Positions 1 through 5,062 of a stretch of 5,062 nucleotides of DNA are shown here, in pieces. The stretch comes from a bacterium. GTDB taxonomy: Bacteria; Pseudomonadota; Gammaproteobacteria; Burkholderiales; Burkholderiaceae_C. The position numbers were made by a program, and so were the translations under genes. The stretch spans positions 1-5,062 of the forward strand of contig JAVBYK010000516.1 in NCBI GenBank assembly GCA_030824095.1, given 5' to 3'. Numbering within the stretch: position 1 is the first letter of the stretch; each line of letters opens with the position of its first letter. Below the pieces are notes generated by a model. That model was not told where the DNA came from. It was given only the letters and a program-made list of their open reading frames with translations, and searched no databases.

Positions 1-303
1 CACCCGGTAGTGGCTGGTCAATGGGCGGGCAAAGTCCACCCAGTGGTCTTTCTCTGCAAAAATGCCGTGCAGCAACACCACCGGCGTGCCGCTGCCGCCC
101 GCCAGGTAGTGCACGGTGTGCGGCCCCACCGCAGTGGTGTGCTCGGTCAGCCCGGCGCTGGCGCGGTTTAGCGCGATCAGCGGGCCGGCCGTTTGGAGCG
201 GCAGGGCGTAATACGCGGCCGTCAGTGCCAACAGCAACAGTGCGGAAAGGGTCAGTACAAGGCGTTTCAACAGGGTCTCCGTGGGAATGGGGTTGACCGG
301 CAT
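1..303 (-). CDS. alpha/beta hydrolase, N-terminal part (cut by window edge)
   Basis: This is the first 101 codons of a leftward gene whose remainder lies outside the window. The ATG at 301-303 is preceded by a GGAAAG-like ribosome site about nine bases upstream. A TTG at 268-270 behind GGAG is an alternative start and would shorten the N-tail by 11 residues. Residues 13-34 (KRLVLTLSALLLL...) form a positively charged, then hydrophobic signal peptide or membrane anchor. Residues 75-88 (VVLLHGIFAEKDHW) are the beta-strand and His-Gly oxyanion turn typical of alpha/beta hydrolases, and the text after it (FARPL...YRV) fits the same fold. The catalytic Ser, Asp and His are beyond the edge. The pattern recalls anchored lipases of the monoacylglycerol-lipase/ABHD6-like type, from memory. 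The likely role is hydrolysis of a lipid or ester at the cell envelope; the substrate is unknown. It is divergent from an AraC-type regulator. Confidence 0.85.
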   Translation of the reverse strand, partial: MPVNPIPTETLLKRLVLTLSALLLLALTAAYYALPLQTAGPLIALNRASAGLTEHTTAVGPHTVHYLAGGSGTPVVLLHGIFAEKDHWVDFARPLTSHYRV

Positions 304-327
304 GGTCGCCACTTTCCAGACCAAAAG

Positions 328-357
328 CTTGTATGTTTGGGCTATGCGCATGCACAA
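328..357 (-). promoter_or_regulatory. possible sigma-70-like promoter for the hydrolase gene
   Basis: Read on the minus strand, TTGTGC (352-357) and TACAAG (328-333) are separated by 18 bases and lie 25 bases upstream of the hydrolase ATG. The -10 box matches four of six consensus bases and the -35 box only three, so this is a weak call. The site overlaps the first codons of the AraC-type gene, so binding there would affect both genes. Confidence 0.25.
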
Positions 358-1081
358 CACCCTCACGCTGGGCACCGACCGGGCGCTCTACGTTGGCGAC
401 ATCCCGGCCACGGGCTGGCACCGCCACGCGGCACCCGTGCTGCTGCTGGGTCTGTCGGGCCGGTTTGCGGTGCACCTGCCCGGCGGTGCTGTTGAAACCT
501 GCCGCAGCGCCCTGATCGACACCGGTGTGGAACACCTGTTTGACCCCTGTGGCGAGCATGTCGCACTGATGTACCTGGAGCCCGATTCACCCCAGGCGCT
601 GAGCCTGCGCACGCACTTCCGTGGCCTGGGGCCGGTGGTGCTGGACCCCGCAGCGCATGTGCCCACGCGCAGTGGCATGAACGGCTATCTGCAGAGTTTT
701 GACCTGGCGGCCTTGCTGCCCTGGAACCTGTCAGCCGGCGTGCCGTTGGACGCGCGCGTGGCCCGCAGCATGCAGGCCCTGCGGGTGCCCCAGACGGGTG
801 GCCTGCCGCGTGACGCAGCTGCCAGCGCGGCGCACTTGTCCGCGTCGCGCTTTAACCATCTGTTTCGGCAAGAGGTGGGGGTGAGCTACCGCAGCTACCG
901 CGTGTGGGCCCAGGTGCGCGCGGCGATGGGCGCACTCAGCACCCAGCCCAACCTGACCCACGCCGCGCTGGATGGCGGCTTTGCCGATTCGGCCCACTTC
1001 AGCCGCATGTTCCGCGCCACCTTTGGCATGACGCCGTCCAGCGTGCTCAAGCCGTTGCGTGGGGTGTCGGTGTTGCCGTAG
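344..1081 (+). CDS. AraC-family transcriptional regulator
   Basis: A 245-residue regulator. The N-terminal part (about 14-110) is a cupin-like sensing domain with a His-Arg-His at 26-28 after a Gly-Trp, as in AraC_binding proteins. The C-terminal part carries the double helix-turn-helix of the AraC/XylS family. The first helix-turn-helix is near residues 157-180 (HLSASRFNHLFRQEVG). The second is near 204-226, with the family signature GGFADSAHFSRMFRATFG followed by MTPS. The length fits the family. The reading frame is open back to 281, but that would overlap the divergent hydrolase gene. ATG 344 (or ATG 350) lets the protein begin just before the sensing domain and is preferred. Neither has a clear Shine-Dalgarno site. 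The ligand is unknown; the divergent hydrolase gene is the likeliest target, by context only. Confidence 0.9.
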   Translation: MRMHNTLTLGTDRALYVGDIPATGWHRHAAPVLLLGLSGRFAVHLPGGAVETCRSALIDTGVEHLFDPCGEHVALMYLEPDSPQALSLRTHFRGLGPVVLDPAAHVPTRSGMNGYLQSFDLAALLPWNLSAGVPLDARVARSMQALRVPQTGGLPRDAAASAAHLSASRFNHLFRQEVGVSYRSYRVWAQVRAAMGALSTQPNLTHAALDGGFADSAHFSRMFRATFGMTPSSVLKPLRGVSVLP

Positions 1082-1130
1082 GGCGGGCCAAGTCGGACGA
1101 GCTTTTCCCCCCATTGGGGTTTGCCCGCTC
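1081..1130. repeat. inverted repeats between convergent genes, possible weak terminator
   Basis: The short gap between the converging AraC-type and lipoprotein genes holds an outer pair GCGGGC (1083-1088) and GCCCGC (1123-1128). Inside it is a tight pair CCCC (1109-1112) and GGGG (1116-1119) with a three-base loop. The nested hairpins could end transcription from either side. Neither strand shows a proper U-run after the stem, so this is not a classic intrinsic terminator. Confidence 0.4.
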
Positions 1131-1135
1131 ATTCG

Positions 1136-3088
1136 TTAGTTGACGGAAAACTCCCGTCCCGTGTAGGACCCCTGAAATAGTTGAACCGGGTTCTCTATGT
1201 AGCGGGCTATATCCTGCTTGAGCTGGGTGTACTCGCTGCTGTCAAGCTTGTAGGCGTATTTGGAACCGATCTTGATCACGGGAGCGTTGTCTGCGCCAAT
1301 GACCGTGGAGTCGTAGTACCCGGATGTGAATATCTTGCTGATCTTGCGGCCATTGGCATTGATCAACCAATGCACAGGCTCGTAGCTGGCCAGCACCAGA
1401 ACCAGCGGTGTCGAACCTGGCTGCACGTTGATACGCACACTGCCGGGGGCGTGCGTCATGTTTCTTTTGTTTGAACTGCTGGTCCCCTCGTAGACACCAA
1501 CCACCGACACACGGGCATTGGATGGCACATCGGTGAGCAAGGGCTTAATCGGCTTGGCGGGGTTGTTGTTGGCGTAGCGGGTGCCATCGCGAATGGAATC
1601 GATCACTTCCCGGGGTAAGCCATCGCGCACGGCGGCCATCACATTTCGGGCACGTACTTCCTTGGCCAGCGCCTCGTGGTACGGGTTGGGCAGAGTTGCG
1701 GATTCGTTGCCGGACATGGCATTGACCTTGGCCAGCTGCTTTGCAAGCAGTGCCTCGGAAACCATCCTGTCCAGGGACTGCGGAGCATCCACGTCAGCCG
1801 AAGTACCGATGGTGACGGATGAGTCGCTGCGTTTCAGGTAGCCCGATCGAGGCAGCAGAGGCACCAGCGTTCCATCGCGGATGTCAATGTTCTTGGCAAC
1901 TGCAACGGTTCCGTCGTCGATGTTCAACACCCGGGTTGCAGCCGGCATGGTTCCAACCGCTGGCGCGTCGAAGACGATGGACTTCTCATTGAGTTTGGTA
2001 AAGCTGTATGCGCCTATTGCTGATAGCTGCCAGACGCCTTGCTGTTGGTCTGCCAGGTTGAGCCATGCCAGGTCCGACCCGCTGTGGTAGACCAGCTTGG
2101 TGCCGTTATCCATCAGGAACGCATTGGTGGAAGAGATGCCATACCCGGTGAGCCGCCATTGCTGGATGGGTGCCGCTTCGAGCACACCCTGGGCCGTGCG
2201 GGCAATATCCATTTGCGATACCGTCTGTCCCGCGCCCACCAAGTACCTTCCGCTGGCGGCCTTGACAGGCAGAGCCCAGGTCAGGCGCTTCTCCGTGGAG
2301 GGGAATGCGTCAATCCTTCCATTCTTGACGTCCAGCAGGTGTGCCGATCCGTTGCCGACCTGCGTGAGCAATGCTGCCTGTACTTGAGGGAGCCATGCGA
2401 TCAGGTCAGAAAACTCCTCCGTGCTCCATAGCAGGTTGCCGGACGCCACCTCAACCATGCGCAAATTGCGGCTGCCCACGGGCACGGCCAAAACATGACC
2501 GTTGGCCGACAAGATCGCAGGACGGTAGTGCTGTTCCGGAACCGGGAAACTATGGAGAACCTTGCCGCTTGGCAATTGCACTGCGGTGAACTTCTGGCCG
2601 CCCTTGATGACCATGACGTTGGCTTCAGCGGCCACCGTAACCTGGCCCGAATACTCTGCAAAATTGGGAAGAAGCGCCTTGTCGGGCAAGGCCGAAAGCG
2701 CAACCAGTGCGGGCCGGCTGAGCGCCTGTGACAGCCGTTGCAAGCCCACCCACTCTGCAAGCCGCGAATCCTGCTTTTGAAAGCACTCCGTGTCCGCAAC
2801 CTTGGTCTTGATTTTCGACACTGTGTCGAAACGGCCGATGGGCGTCTTGGCGGTGCAGGTCAGCGCACGCACCCCCATCAGTTTGGTGTATTCCTCGTCG
2901 ACGGACTTCTGTTCCGTGGGCGTGGCATCCAGGGACGCAAGCAGTGTGGTGTAGGCCGTCCGGGTCGCGTCTGCCAATGGAAAGGCGGCATTGATTTTCT
3001 CGTCGGCCGGGGTCAAGACTGCCGAGATCTGATTGCAGCCGGTCAGCAAAACGCTTGCGCAGAGCAGCGCCCAATAGCGAAATTCCAT
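1136..3088 (-). CDS. large predicted outer-membrane lipoprotein, beta-propeller-like
   Basis: A 650-residue protein that I cannot assign to a named gene. Residues 1-17 are a lipoprotein signal peptide ending in the lipobox LTGC, so Cys18 would be lipidated. Asn at +2 (not Asp) argues for the outer membrane. Residues 28-135 are mostly helical, and Cys78 and Cys102 are the only other cysteines in the mature protein, so they may form a disulfide. Residues about 148-420 show recurring strand patterns of the WD40/PQQ type (LPSGKVLHSF, VASGNLLWST, DVKNGRIDAF at 172, 214 and 253). Residues 525-650 form a separate module with VVGVYEG, LASYEPVHW, SGYY and a terminal FQGSYTGREFSV. The frame is open upstream to 3349, but ATG 3086-3088 is chosen because it begins the signal peptide exactly. 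It lies downstream of the transferase gene, 109 bases away. Likely a surface or periplasm-facing binding or scaffold protein. Confidence 0.85.
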   Translation of the reverse strand: MEFRYWALLCASVLLTGCNQISAVLTPADEKINAAFPLADATRTAYTTLLASLDATPTEQKSVDEEYTKLMGVRALTCTAKTPIGRFDTVSKIKTKVADTECFQKQDSRLAEWVGLQRLSQALSRPALVALSALPDKALLPNFAEYSGQVTVAAEANVMVIKGGQKFTAVQLPSGKVLHSFPVPEQHYRPAILSANGHVLAVPVGSRNLRMVEVASGNLLWSTEEFSDLIAWLPQVQAALLTQVGNGSAHLLDVKNGRIDAFPSTEKRLTWALPVKAASGRYLVGAGQTVSQMDIARTAQGVLEAAPIQQWRLTGYGISSTNAFLMDNGTKLVYHSGSDLAWLNLADQQQGVWQLSAIGAYSFTKLNEKSIVFDAPAVGTMPAATRVLNIDDGTVAVAKNIDIRDGTLVPLLPRSGYLKRSDSSVTIGTSADVDAPQSLDRMVSEALLAKQLAKVNAMSGNESATLPNPYHEALAKEVRARNVMAAVRDGLPREVIDSIRDGTRYANNNPAKPIKPLLTDVPSNARVSVVGVYEGTSSSNKRNMTHAPGSVRINVQPGSTPLVLVLASYEPVHWLINANGRKISKIFTSGYYDSTVIGADNAPVIKIGSKYAYKLDSSEYTQLKQDIARYIENPVQLFQGSYTGREFSVN

Positions 3089-3122
3089 CTTGTCCGCCCC
3101 CCGTACTCTTATGTGGTGCCGG

Positions 3123-3128
3123 ATTCTA
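3123..3128 (-). promoter_or_regulatory. -10-like box for the lipoprotein gene
   Basis: TAGAAT on the minus strand matches five of six -10 consensus bases and lies 34 bases upstream of the lipoprotein ATG, predicting a leader of roughly 28 bases. No good -35 hexamer is found at 16-18 bases. An inverted repeat (3132-3155) occupies that position instead, so the promoter may need an activator or be controlled there. Confidence 0.35.
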
Positions 3129-3131
3129 GTC

Positions 3132-3155
3132 CGCGTGGTTGCGCAGACCCACGCG
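3132..3155. repeat. inverted repeat, 7-base perfect arms
   Basis: CGCGTGG (3132-3138) and CCACGCG (3149-3155) are perfect reverse complements separated by ten bases. The repeat lies directly upstream of the TAGAAT box of the lipoprotein gene, where a -35 region or operator would be. It could be a protein-binding site or an RNA hairpin in a transcript running on from the transferase gene. Confidence 0.4.
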
Positions 3156-3158
3156 CGT

Positions 3159-3172
3159 ACCCGGCACCGGGT
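3159..3172. repeat. short palindrome downstream of the transferase gene
   Basis: ACCCGG (3159-3164) and CCGGGT (3167-3172) are perfect six-base arms around a two-base centre. They lie 26 bases past the transferase stop codon. No T-run follows on the minus strand, so it is not a standard terminator. The very short loop favours a DNA-level binding site or simple GC-rich chance. Confidence 0.3.
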
Positions 3173-3197
3173 GAACACACCCTGACCGAATGGGGGC

Positions 3198-3821
3198 CTA
3201 CTTGGCGGCGAACTTGGCGTAGTACTGCACCACGGCCGGCAGCTGCGCAATGCGCTGCACCTGGGCGTTGACCAGCGGTGCCACCTGGGCCACCAGATCG
3301 GTGGGCACATGGTCCAGCCGGCCGGAGGTGAGGCCGCGCACAAACACAAACACCTTCAGGTCGGCCACGGTGAGGCGGTTGTCGGCAAAGTATTCGCCGC
3401 CGTGCGCCTGCAGCTGCTTTTGCAGCCAGCCCAGGTAGAGGGGCAGTGGGCCGTTGACCAGCGCGGTGCGGGCTTCCTTGAGCGCTTCACCGGTCAGGCC
3501 AAAGGTGGTGCCGAGCTTGATGTTGGCGTCTTCCACCGCGTCCAGCACCTCGTCGCACAGCAGCGCCTGGTAGGCATCGGTGGGGTACAGGCCGGCGAGC
3601 TTGCCGGCGTAGCGGGTGATGGCGTCGCTCTGTGTGACCACCACGCCGTCCACGTGCAGCGTGGGCACCTGGCCAAAGGGCGTGGCCTTGCGCACCTCGG
3701 CAAACTCGGCAAAGGCAAAGCGCTTGTCCTCAAACGCGATGCCGCCAATGTGCAGTGCCAGGCGCGCCGGCTCGCCGCGGCCGCCGTGGGTGTCGAAATA
3801 GGTGAGGGTGAGTTGGGTCAT
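3198..3821 (-). CDS. glutathione S-transferase family protein
   Basis: A 207-residue cytosolic glutathione S-transferase, which would conjugate glutathione to electrophiles or reduce peroxides. The N-terminal thioredoxin-like domain (1-80) begins LTLTYFD, with Tyr8 in the place of the catalytic tyrosine of sigma/mu/pi-type enzymes. GRGEPARL (14-21) follows, then QVPTL (51-55) with the cis-proline that holds the glutathione backbone, and QSDAI (64-68) whose Ser binds the gamma-glutamyl group. The helical C-terminal domain (about 85-207) contains the conserved stretch LTVADLKVF, a version of the family's N-capping motif. The length is normal for the family. The start has a good ribosome site, AGGA, eight bases upstream. 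The overall look is sigma-like (prostaglandin D synthase-like), common in proteobacteria. The physiological substrate cannot be told. It probably forms its own transcript. Confidence 0.93.
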   Translation of the reverse strand: MTQLTLTYFDTHGGRGEPARLALHIGGIAFEDKRFAFAEFAEVRKATPFGQVPTLHVDGVVVTQSDAITRYAGKLAGLYPTDAYQALLCDEVLDAVEDANIKLGTTFGLTGEALKEARTALVNGPLPLYLGWLQKQLQAHGGEYFADNRLTVADLKVFVFVRGLTSGRLDHVPTDLVAQVAPLVNAQVQRIAQLPAVVQYYAKFAAK

Positions 3822-3829
3822 TGGGGGTG

Positions 3830-3833
3830 TCCT
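3830..3833 (-). promoter_or_regulatory. ribosome binding site of the transferase gene
   Basis: AGGA on the minus strand lies eight bases before the ATG at 3819-3821. This is optimal spacing and fixes the start of the glutathione S-transferase. It is the clearest Shine-Dalgarno site in the window. Confidence 0.65.
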
Positions 3834-3872
3834 GAAGTGGTCAAGCGGAAGTCCCGCGGGGTTTGTGTGGGG

Positions 3873-3878
3873 ATTTTA
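3873..3878 (-). promoter_or_regulatory. -10-like box for the transferase gene
   Basis: TAAAAT on the minus strand matches five of six -10 consensus bases in an otherwise GC-rich stretch, giving a predicted leader of about 45 bases. No convincing -35 hexamer lies at the usual distance, so this is a candidate only. Confidence 0.3.
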
Positions 3879-3905
3879 GGCGCCTTGGCACTAGCCTGCT
3901 GGCCA

Positions 3906-3980
3906 GGTAATATTTAATGGAATAGGCCTCTAGCCCTCGTGGAATATGCTCACGAAGCTATCAAAAGCATAGCTATTACC
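3906..3980. repeat. 75-base nested palindromic element, probably a small interspersed repeat
   Basis: The outer arms GGTAATA (3906-3912) and TATTACC (3974-3980) are perfect reverse complements. A second hairpin is nearly centred inside (3931-3960): TAGC pairs with GCTA and TCGTG with CACGA around a nine-base loop, with a small internal bulge. The element is clearly AT-richer than its surroundings. On the minus strand the segment GGCTAGAGGCCTA following the stem resembles the core of abundant palindromic intergenic repeats that I remember from Comamonadaceae genomes. That recollection is unverified. It lies between the transferase gene and the nucleotidyltransferase cluster and could fold in RNA from either strand. 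Confidence 0.6.
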
Positions 3981-4051
3981 CCAAAGACCATCAAGCCTGC
4001 CATGCCCACGTAGATAGGGTGGTGCTTGCGGTGGGCATTGGGGGTTCGCAA
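3950..4051 (-). CDS. possible 33-residue single-pass membrane peptide (doubtful)
   Basis: On the minus strand a frame starting at TTG 4049-4051 encodes a basic N-terminal tail (RTPNAHRKHHP) followed by IYVGMAGLMVFGVIAMLLIA, an uninterrupted hydrophobic run long enough to cross a membrane, then Ser and TGA. Charge placement fits an N-in single-pass peptide. The frame is the same as that of the upstream 69-residue gene, directly after its TGA. There is no Shine-Dalgarno site, no ATG before the hydrophobic part, and the last codons fall inside the palindromic element. It may be a real small protein, the tail of a decayed membrane-protein gene, or chance. Confidence 0.22.
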   Translation of the reverse strand: MRTPNAHRKHHPIYVGMAGLMVFGVIAMLLIAS

Positions 4052-4075
4052 GTGGCTACAAGAGGCTGGCGAGTC

Positions 4076-4285
4076 TCAACCCGGATTCGATGGCCCCTGG
4101 GATTCACGCCGCGCCGAATCGTCCATCTGGGCCTTTGCCTGCTGCGCCATCCGCACAAACTGGGAGCACTGCTCCACCCACTGCAAACGTTGGGCGTAGG
4201 TCAGTTGCGCAAAGGCGCGCAGGCGCTCGTCGCTCACGTGATACGTGCGCTGGTCTCGTGCTGTGAGATGGCTTGCTGTCGTCAC
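4076..4285 (-). CDS. small helical protein coupled to a nucleotidyltransferase gene, unknown function
   Basis: A 69-residue protein starting at GTG, whose start overlaps the stop of the nucleotidyltransferase gene in the four bases GTGA. This is a classic sign of translational coupling, and no separate Shine-Dalgarno site is visible. Residues about 18-50 (SDERLRAFAQLTYAQRLQWV and on to FVRMAQQ) look like two amphipathic helices with a conserved-looking RLQWVEQ turn; the rest is polar and probably disordered. No signal peptide or membrane segment is present. I recall small proteins of this shape (YxVSxExLxAFxxL...RLxWLEE) beside nucleotidyltransferase genes in other proteobacteria, but have no family name. 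It may bind or regulate the enzyme, for example as the second half of a toxin-antitoxin-like pair. This is inference from gene order. Confidence 0.75.
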   Translation of the reverse strand: MTTASHLTARDQRTYHVSDERLRAFAQLTYAQRLQWVEQCSQFVRMAQQAKAQMDDSARRESQGPSNPG

Positions 4286-4767
4286 GGAGTCTGGATACGC
4301 CTTAGATGTTCAATGTCGGCCAGGTCAATGGGCCGGCCAACGCTTTGTTTCAGCGCTATCAAGTCTTCGATGCTGGCCAGGTTCACCGGCGTGCCAGAAA
4401 CGTCCAGGTGCACCGCGCGCTGGCACAACTCGGCGGGTGGAACCGGCGGGAACAGCAGCACGTCCAGTGTGACGCCTGCCATGTCAGGCGTGCGCAGGGC
4501 GAATGCTTGCAGGTTGCGTTGCTGGTGCCACTGCCGCAGCGTTTCAATCTGACTCAGTGTTTCCAACGGAACGGGTAAAACGGGGCTGAGTTTCAGCTCT
4601 TTGGCCGCATCAATCAGGTGCTGCAGGTTGTCGGGCGATATGACAACGCACACATCGATATCCATGGTGTTGCGCTCAATCCCATGCAAAGCCACTGCCA
4701 AGCCGCCAATCAGAACGTACTCAACCTGATGGCGATGTAGGGCAGCAAAAAGGTTGAGGTAAAACAT
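4282..4767 (-). CDS. nucleotidyltransferase, MNT/AbiEii-like fold
   Basis: A 161-residue protein of the DNA polymerase beta-like nucleotidyltransferase superfamily. Residues 16-41 hold the hallmark: LIGGLAVALHG with Gly21-Gly22, then RNTMDID with Asp36 and Asp38 as the first two metal-binding carboxylates. LDVLLFP places Asp102 as the probable third. The C-terminal segment ASIEDLIALK...GRPIDLADIEHL is typical of the stand-alone antitoxin-like or AbiEii-like branch. All catalytic residues appear intact, so transfer of a nucleotide to a protein, RNA or small molecule is plausible; the target is unknown. The start ATG at 4765-4767 lies 16 bases after the upstream GIY-YIG-like gene and has no clear ribosome site, suggesting coupled translation. 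The stop overlaps the next gene. Specificity as a toxin or antitoxin is unproven. Confidence 0.88.
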   Translation of the reverse strand: MFYLNLFAALHRHQVEYVLIGGLAVALHGIERNTMDIDVCVVISPDNLQHLIDAAKELKLSPVLPVPLETLSQIETLRQWHQQRNLQAFALRTPDMAGVTLDVLLFPPVPPAELCQRAVHLDVSGTPVNLASIEDLIALKQSVGRPIDLADIEHLRRIQTP

Positions 4768-4783
4768 GGCTGGAGTTTAGCCG

Positions 4784-5062
4784 TCAGGCCTGCCACACGC
4801 CAAACCCCGCCGAGCGCAGGTCGATGCCGACTTCGATCTCCTTGTCCACCGCATCTTTGTACGTCATGGGGTTGAAGCCCTCGTAGAGGTCCGGCAGCAG
4901 GCGCAGGCCGTACTGCTGCACAAAGCGGTTGGACTGGATGCCGGCCTTGTGCTTGTCAAAGCGCACATCCGGGTCCAGGCCCGTCATGCCGACGTAGACG
5001 CAGGGCTTGCCATCAATGTAACTTGGGTTGTTCTTGCGAAAGCGCGGCTCAAAGAGCACGTC
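4784..5062 (-). CDS. GIY-YIG-like domain protein, C-terminal part (cut by window edge)
   Basis: The last 92 residues of a leftward gene whose start lies beyond the right edge. The frame is open through the last base, so the GTG at 5057-5059 is unlikely to be the true start. The visible part contains KPCVYVGMTGLDPDVRFDKHKAG in two pieces: VYVG as the YIG half-motif, then Arg34 and His38 spaced as in GIY-YIG proteins. The first (GIY) half would be outside. An acidic patch (DKEIEVG) near residue 75 could supply the metal-binding Glu. The protein ends in GFGVWQA. I remember conserved hypothetical proteins with this same layout, but whether they are nucleases is not known to me. It is the first visible gene of a tight three-gene run with the nucleotidyltransferase and its small partner. 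Confidence 0.75.
   Translation of the reverse strand, partial: DVLFEPRFRKNNPSYIDGKPCVYVGMTGLDPDVRFDKHKAGIQSNRFVQQYGLRLLPDLYEGFNPMTYKDAVDKEIEVGIDLRSAGFGVWQA

Noticed and set aside
281..343. Longer start for the AraC-type regulator
   Set aside because: It would overlap the 5' end of the divergent hydrolase gene and adds residues that do not look like the start of this family.
1081..1145. Integron attC-like site, because of GTTAGTT after nested inverted repeats
   Set aside because: The 7-base core does not fit GTTRRRY, no matching RYYYAAC partner is present, and there is no integrase or cassette arrangement.
3089..3349. N-terminal extension of the lipoprotein frame by 87 residues
   Set aside because: It overlaps the transferase coding region, reads as arginine-, proline- and tryptophan-rich shadow sequence, and would bury the clear lipoprotein signal peptide.
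3309..3917. 202-codon plus-strand frame opposite the transferase gene
   Set aside because: It is antisense to a clearly recognisable glutathione S-transferase, and its composition reflects GC-rich third-position shadowing.
4238..4258. R-x5-H motif (RDQRTYH) in the small partner, suggesting a HEPN toxin
   Set aside because: It lies near the N-terminus of a 69-residue protein outside any evident helix pair, which is too short for a HEPN fold, so the match is probably chance.
4019..4552. 177-codon plus-strand frame opposite the nucleotidyltransferase pair
   Set aside because: It is antisense to two better-supported genes and shows no recognisable domain or ribosome site.

Overview
The window looks like chromosomal DNA from a high-GC betaproteobacterium, most likely a member of the Comamonadaceae (Rhodoferax, Acidovorax or Polaromonas-like). 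The reasons are the GC-rich codon use, the protein types, and a palindromic intergenic element at 3906-3980 that resembles small repeats I remember from that family. The family assignment is inference; no rRNA or other marker gene is present. I see no tRNA, CRISPR array, insertion sequence or phage gene.

Left part (1-1081): the 5' portion of a membrane-anchored or secreted alpha/beta hydrolase runs leftward off the window edge. An AraC-family regulator gene starts 40 bases away on the opposite strand. This divergent layout suggests that the regulator controls the hydrolase gene, itself, or both.

Middle part (1082-3905): a long leftward gene (1136-3088) encodes a 650-residue lipoprotein with a clear lipobox, a beta-propeller-like middle and a distinct C-terminal module. 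It faces the AraC gene end to end over a short region holding inverted repeats. Upstream of it lies a glutathione S-transferase gene (3198-3821), also leftward. Two small inverted repeats and a -10-like box lie between them, so the lipoprotein probably has its own promoter.

Right part (3906-5062): the 254-base gap upstream of the transferase gene (3822-4075) holds a 75-base nested palindrome and a possible 33-codon membrane-peptide ORF. Beyond it, three leftward genes are packed like an operon. Transcription order is a GIY-YIG-like protein (cut by the right edge), 16 bases, a GG...DxD nucleotidyltransferase, a GTGA stop/start overlap, then a 69-residue helical protein of unknown function. The last two form a tightly coupled pair that could be a toxin-antitoxin-like or other accessory module. 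This is the best candidate here for something not fully described, but the sequence alone does not prove a function.
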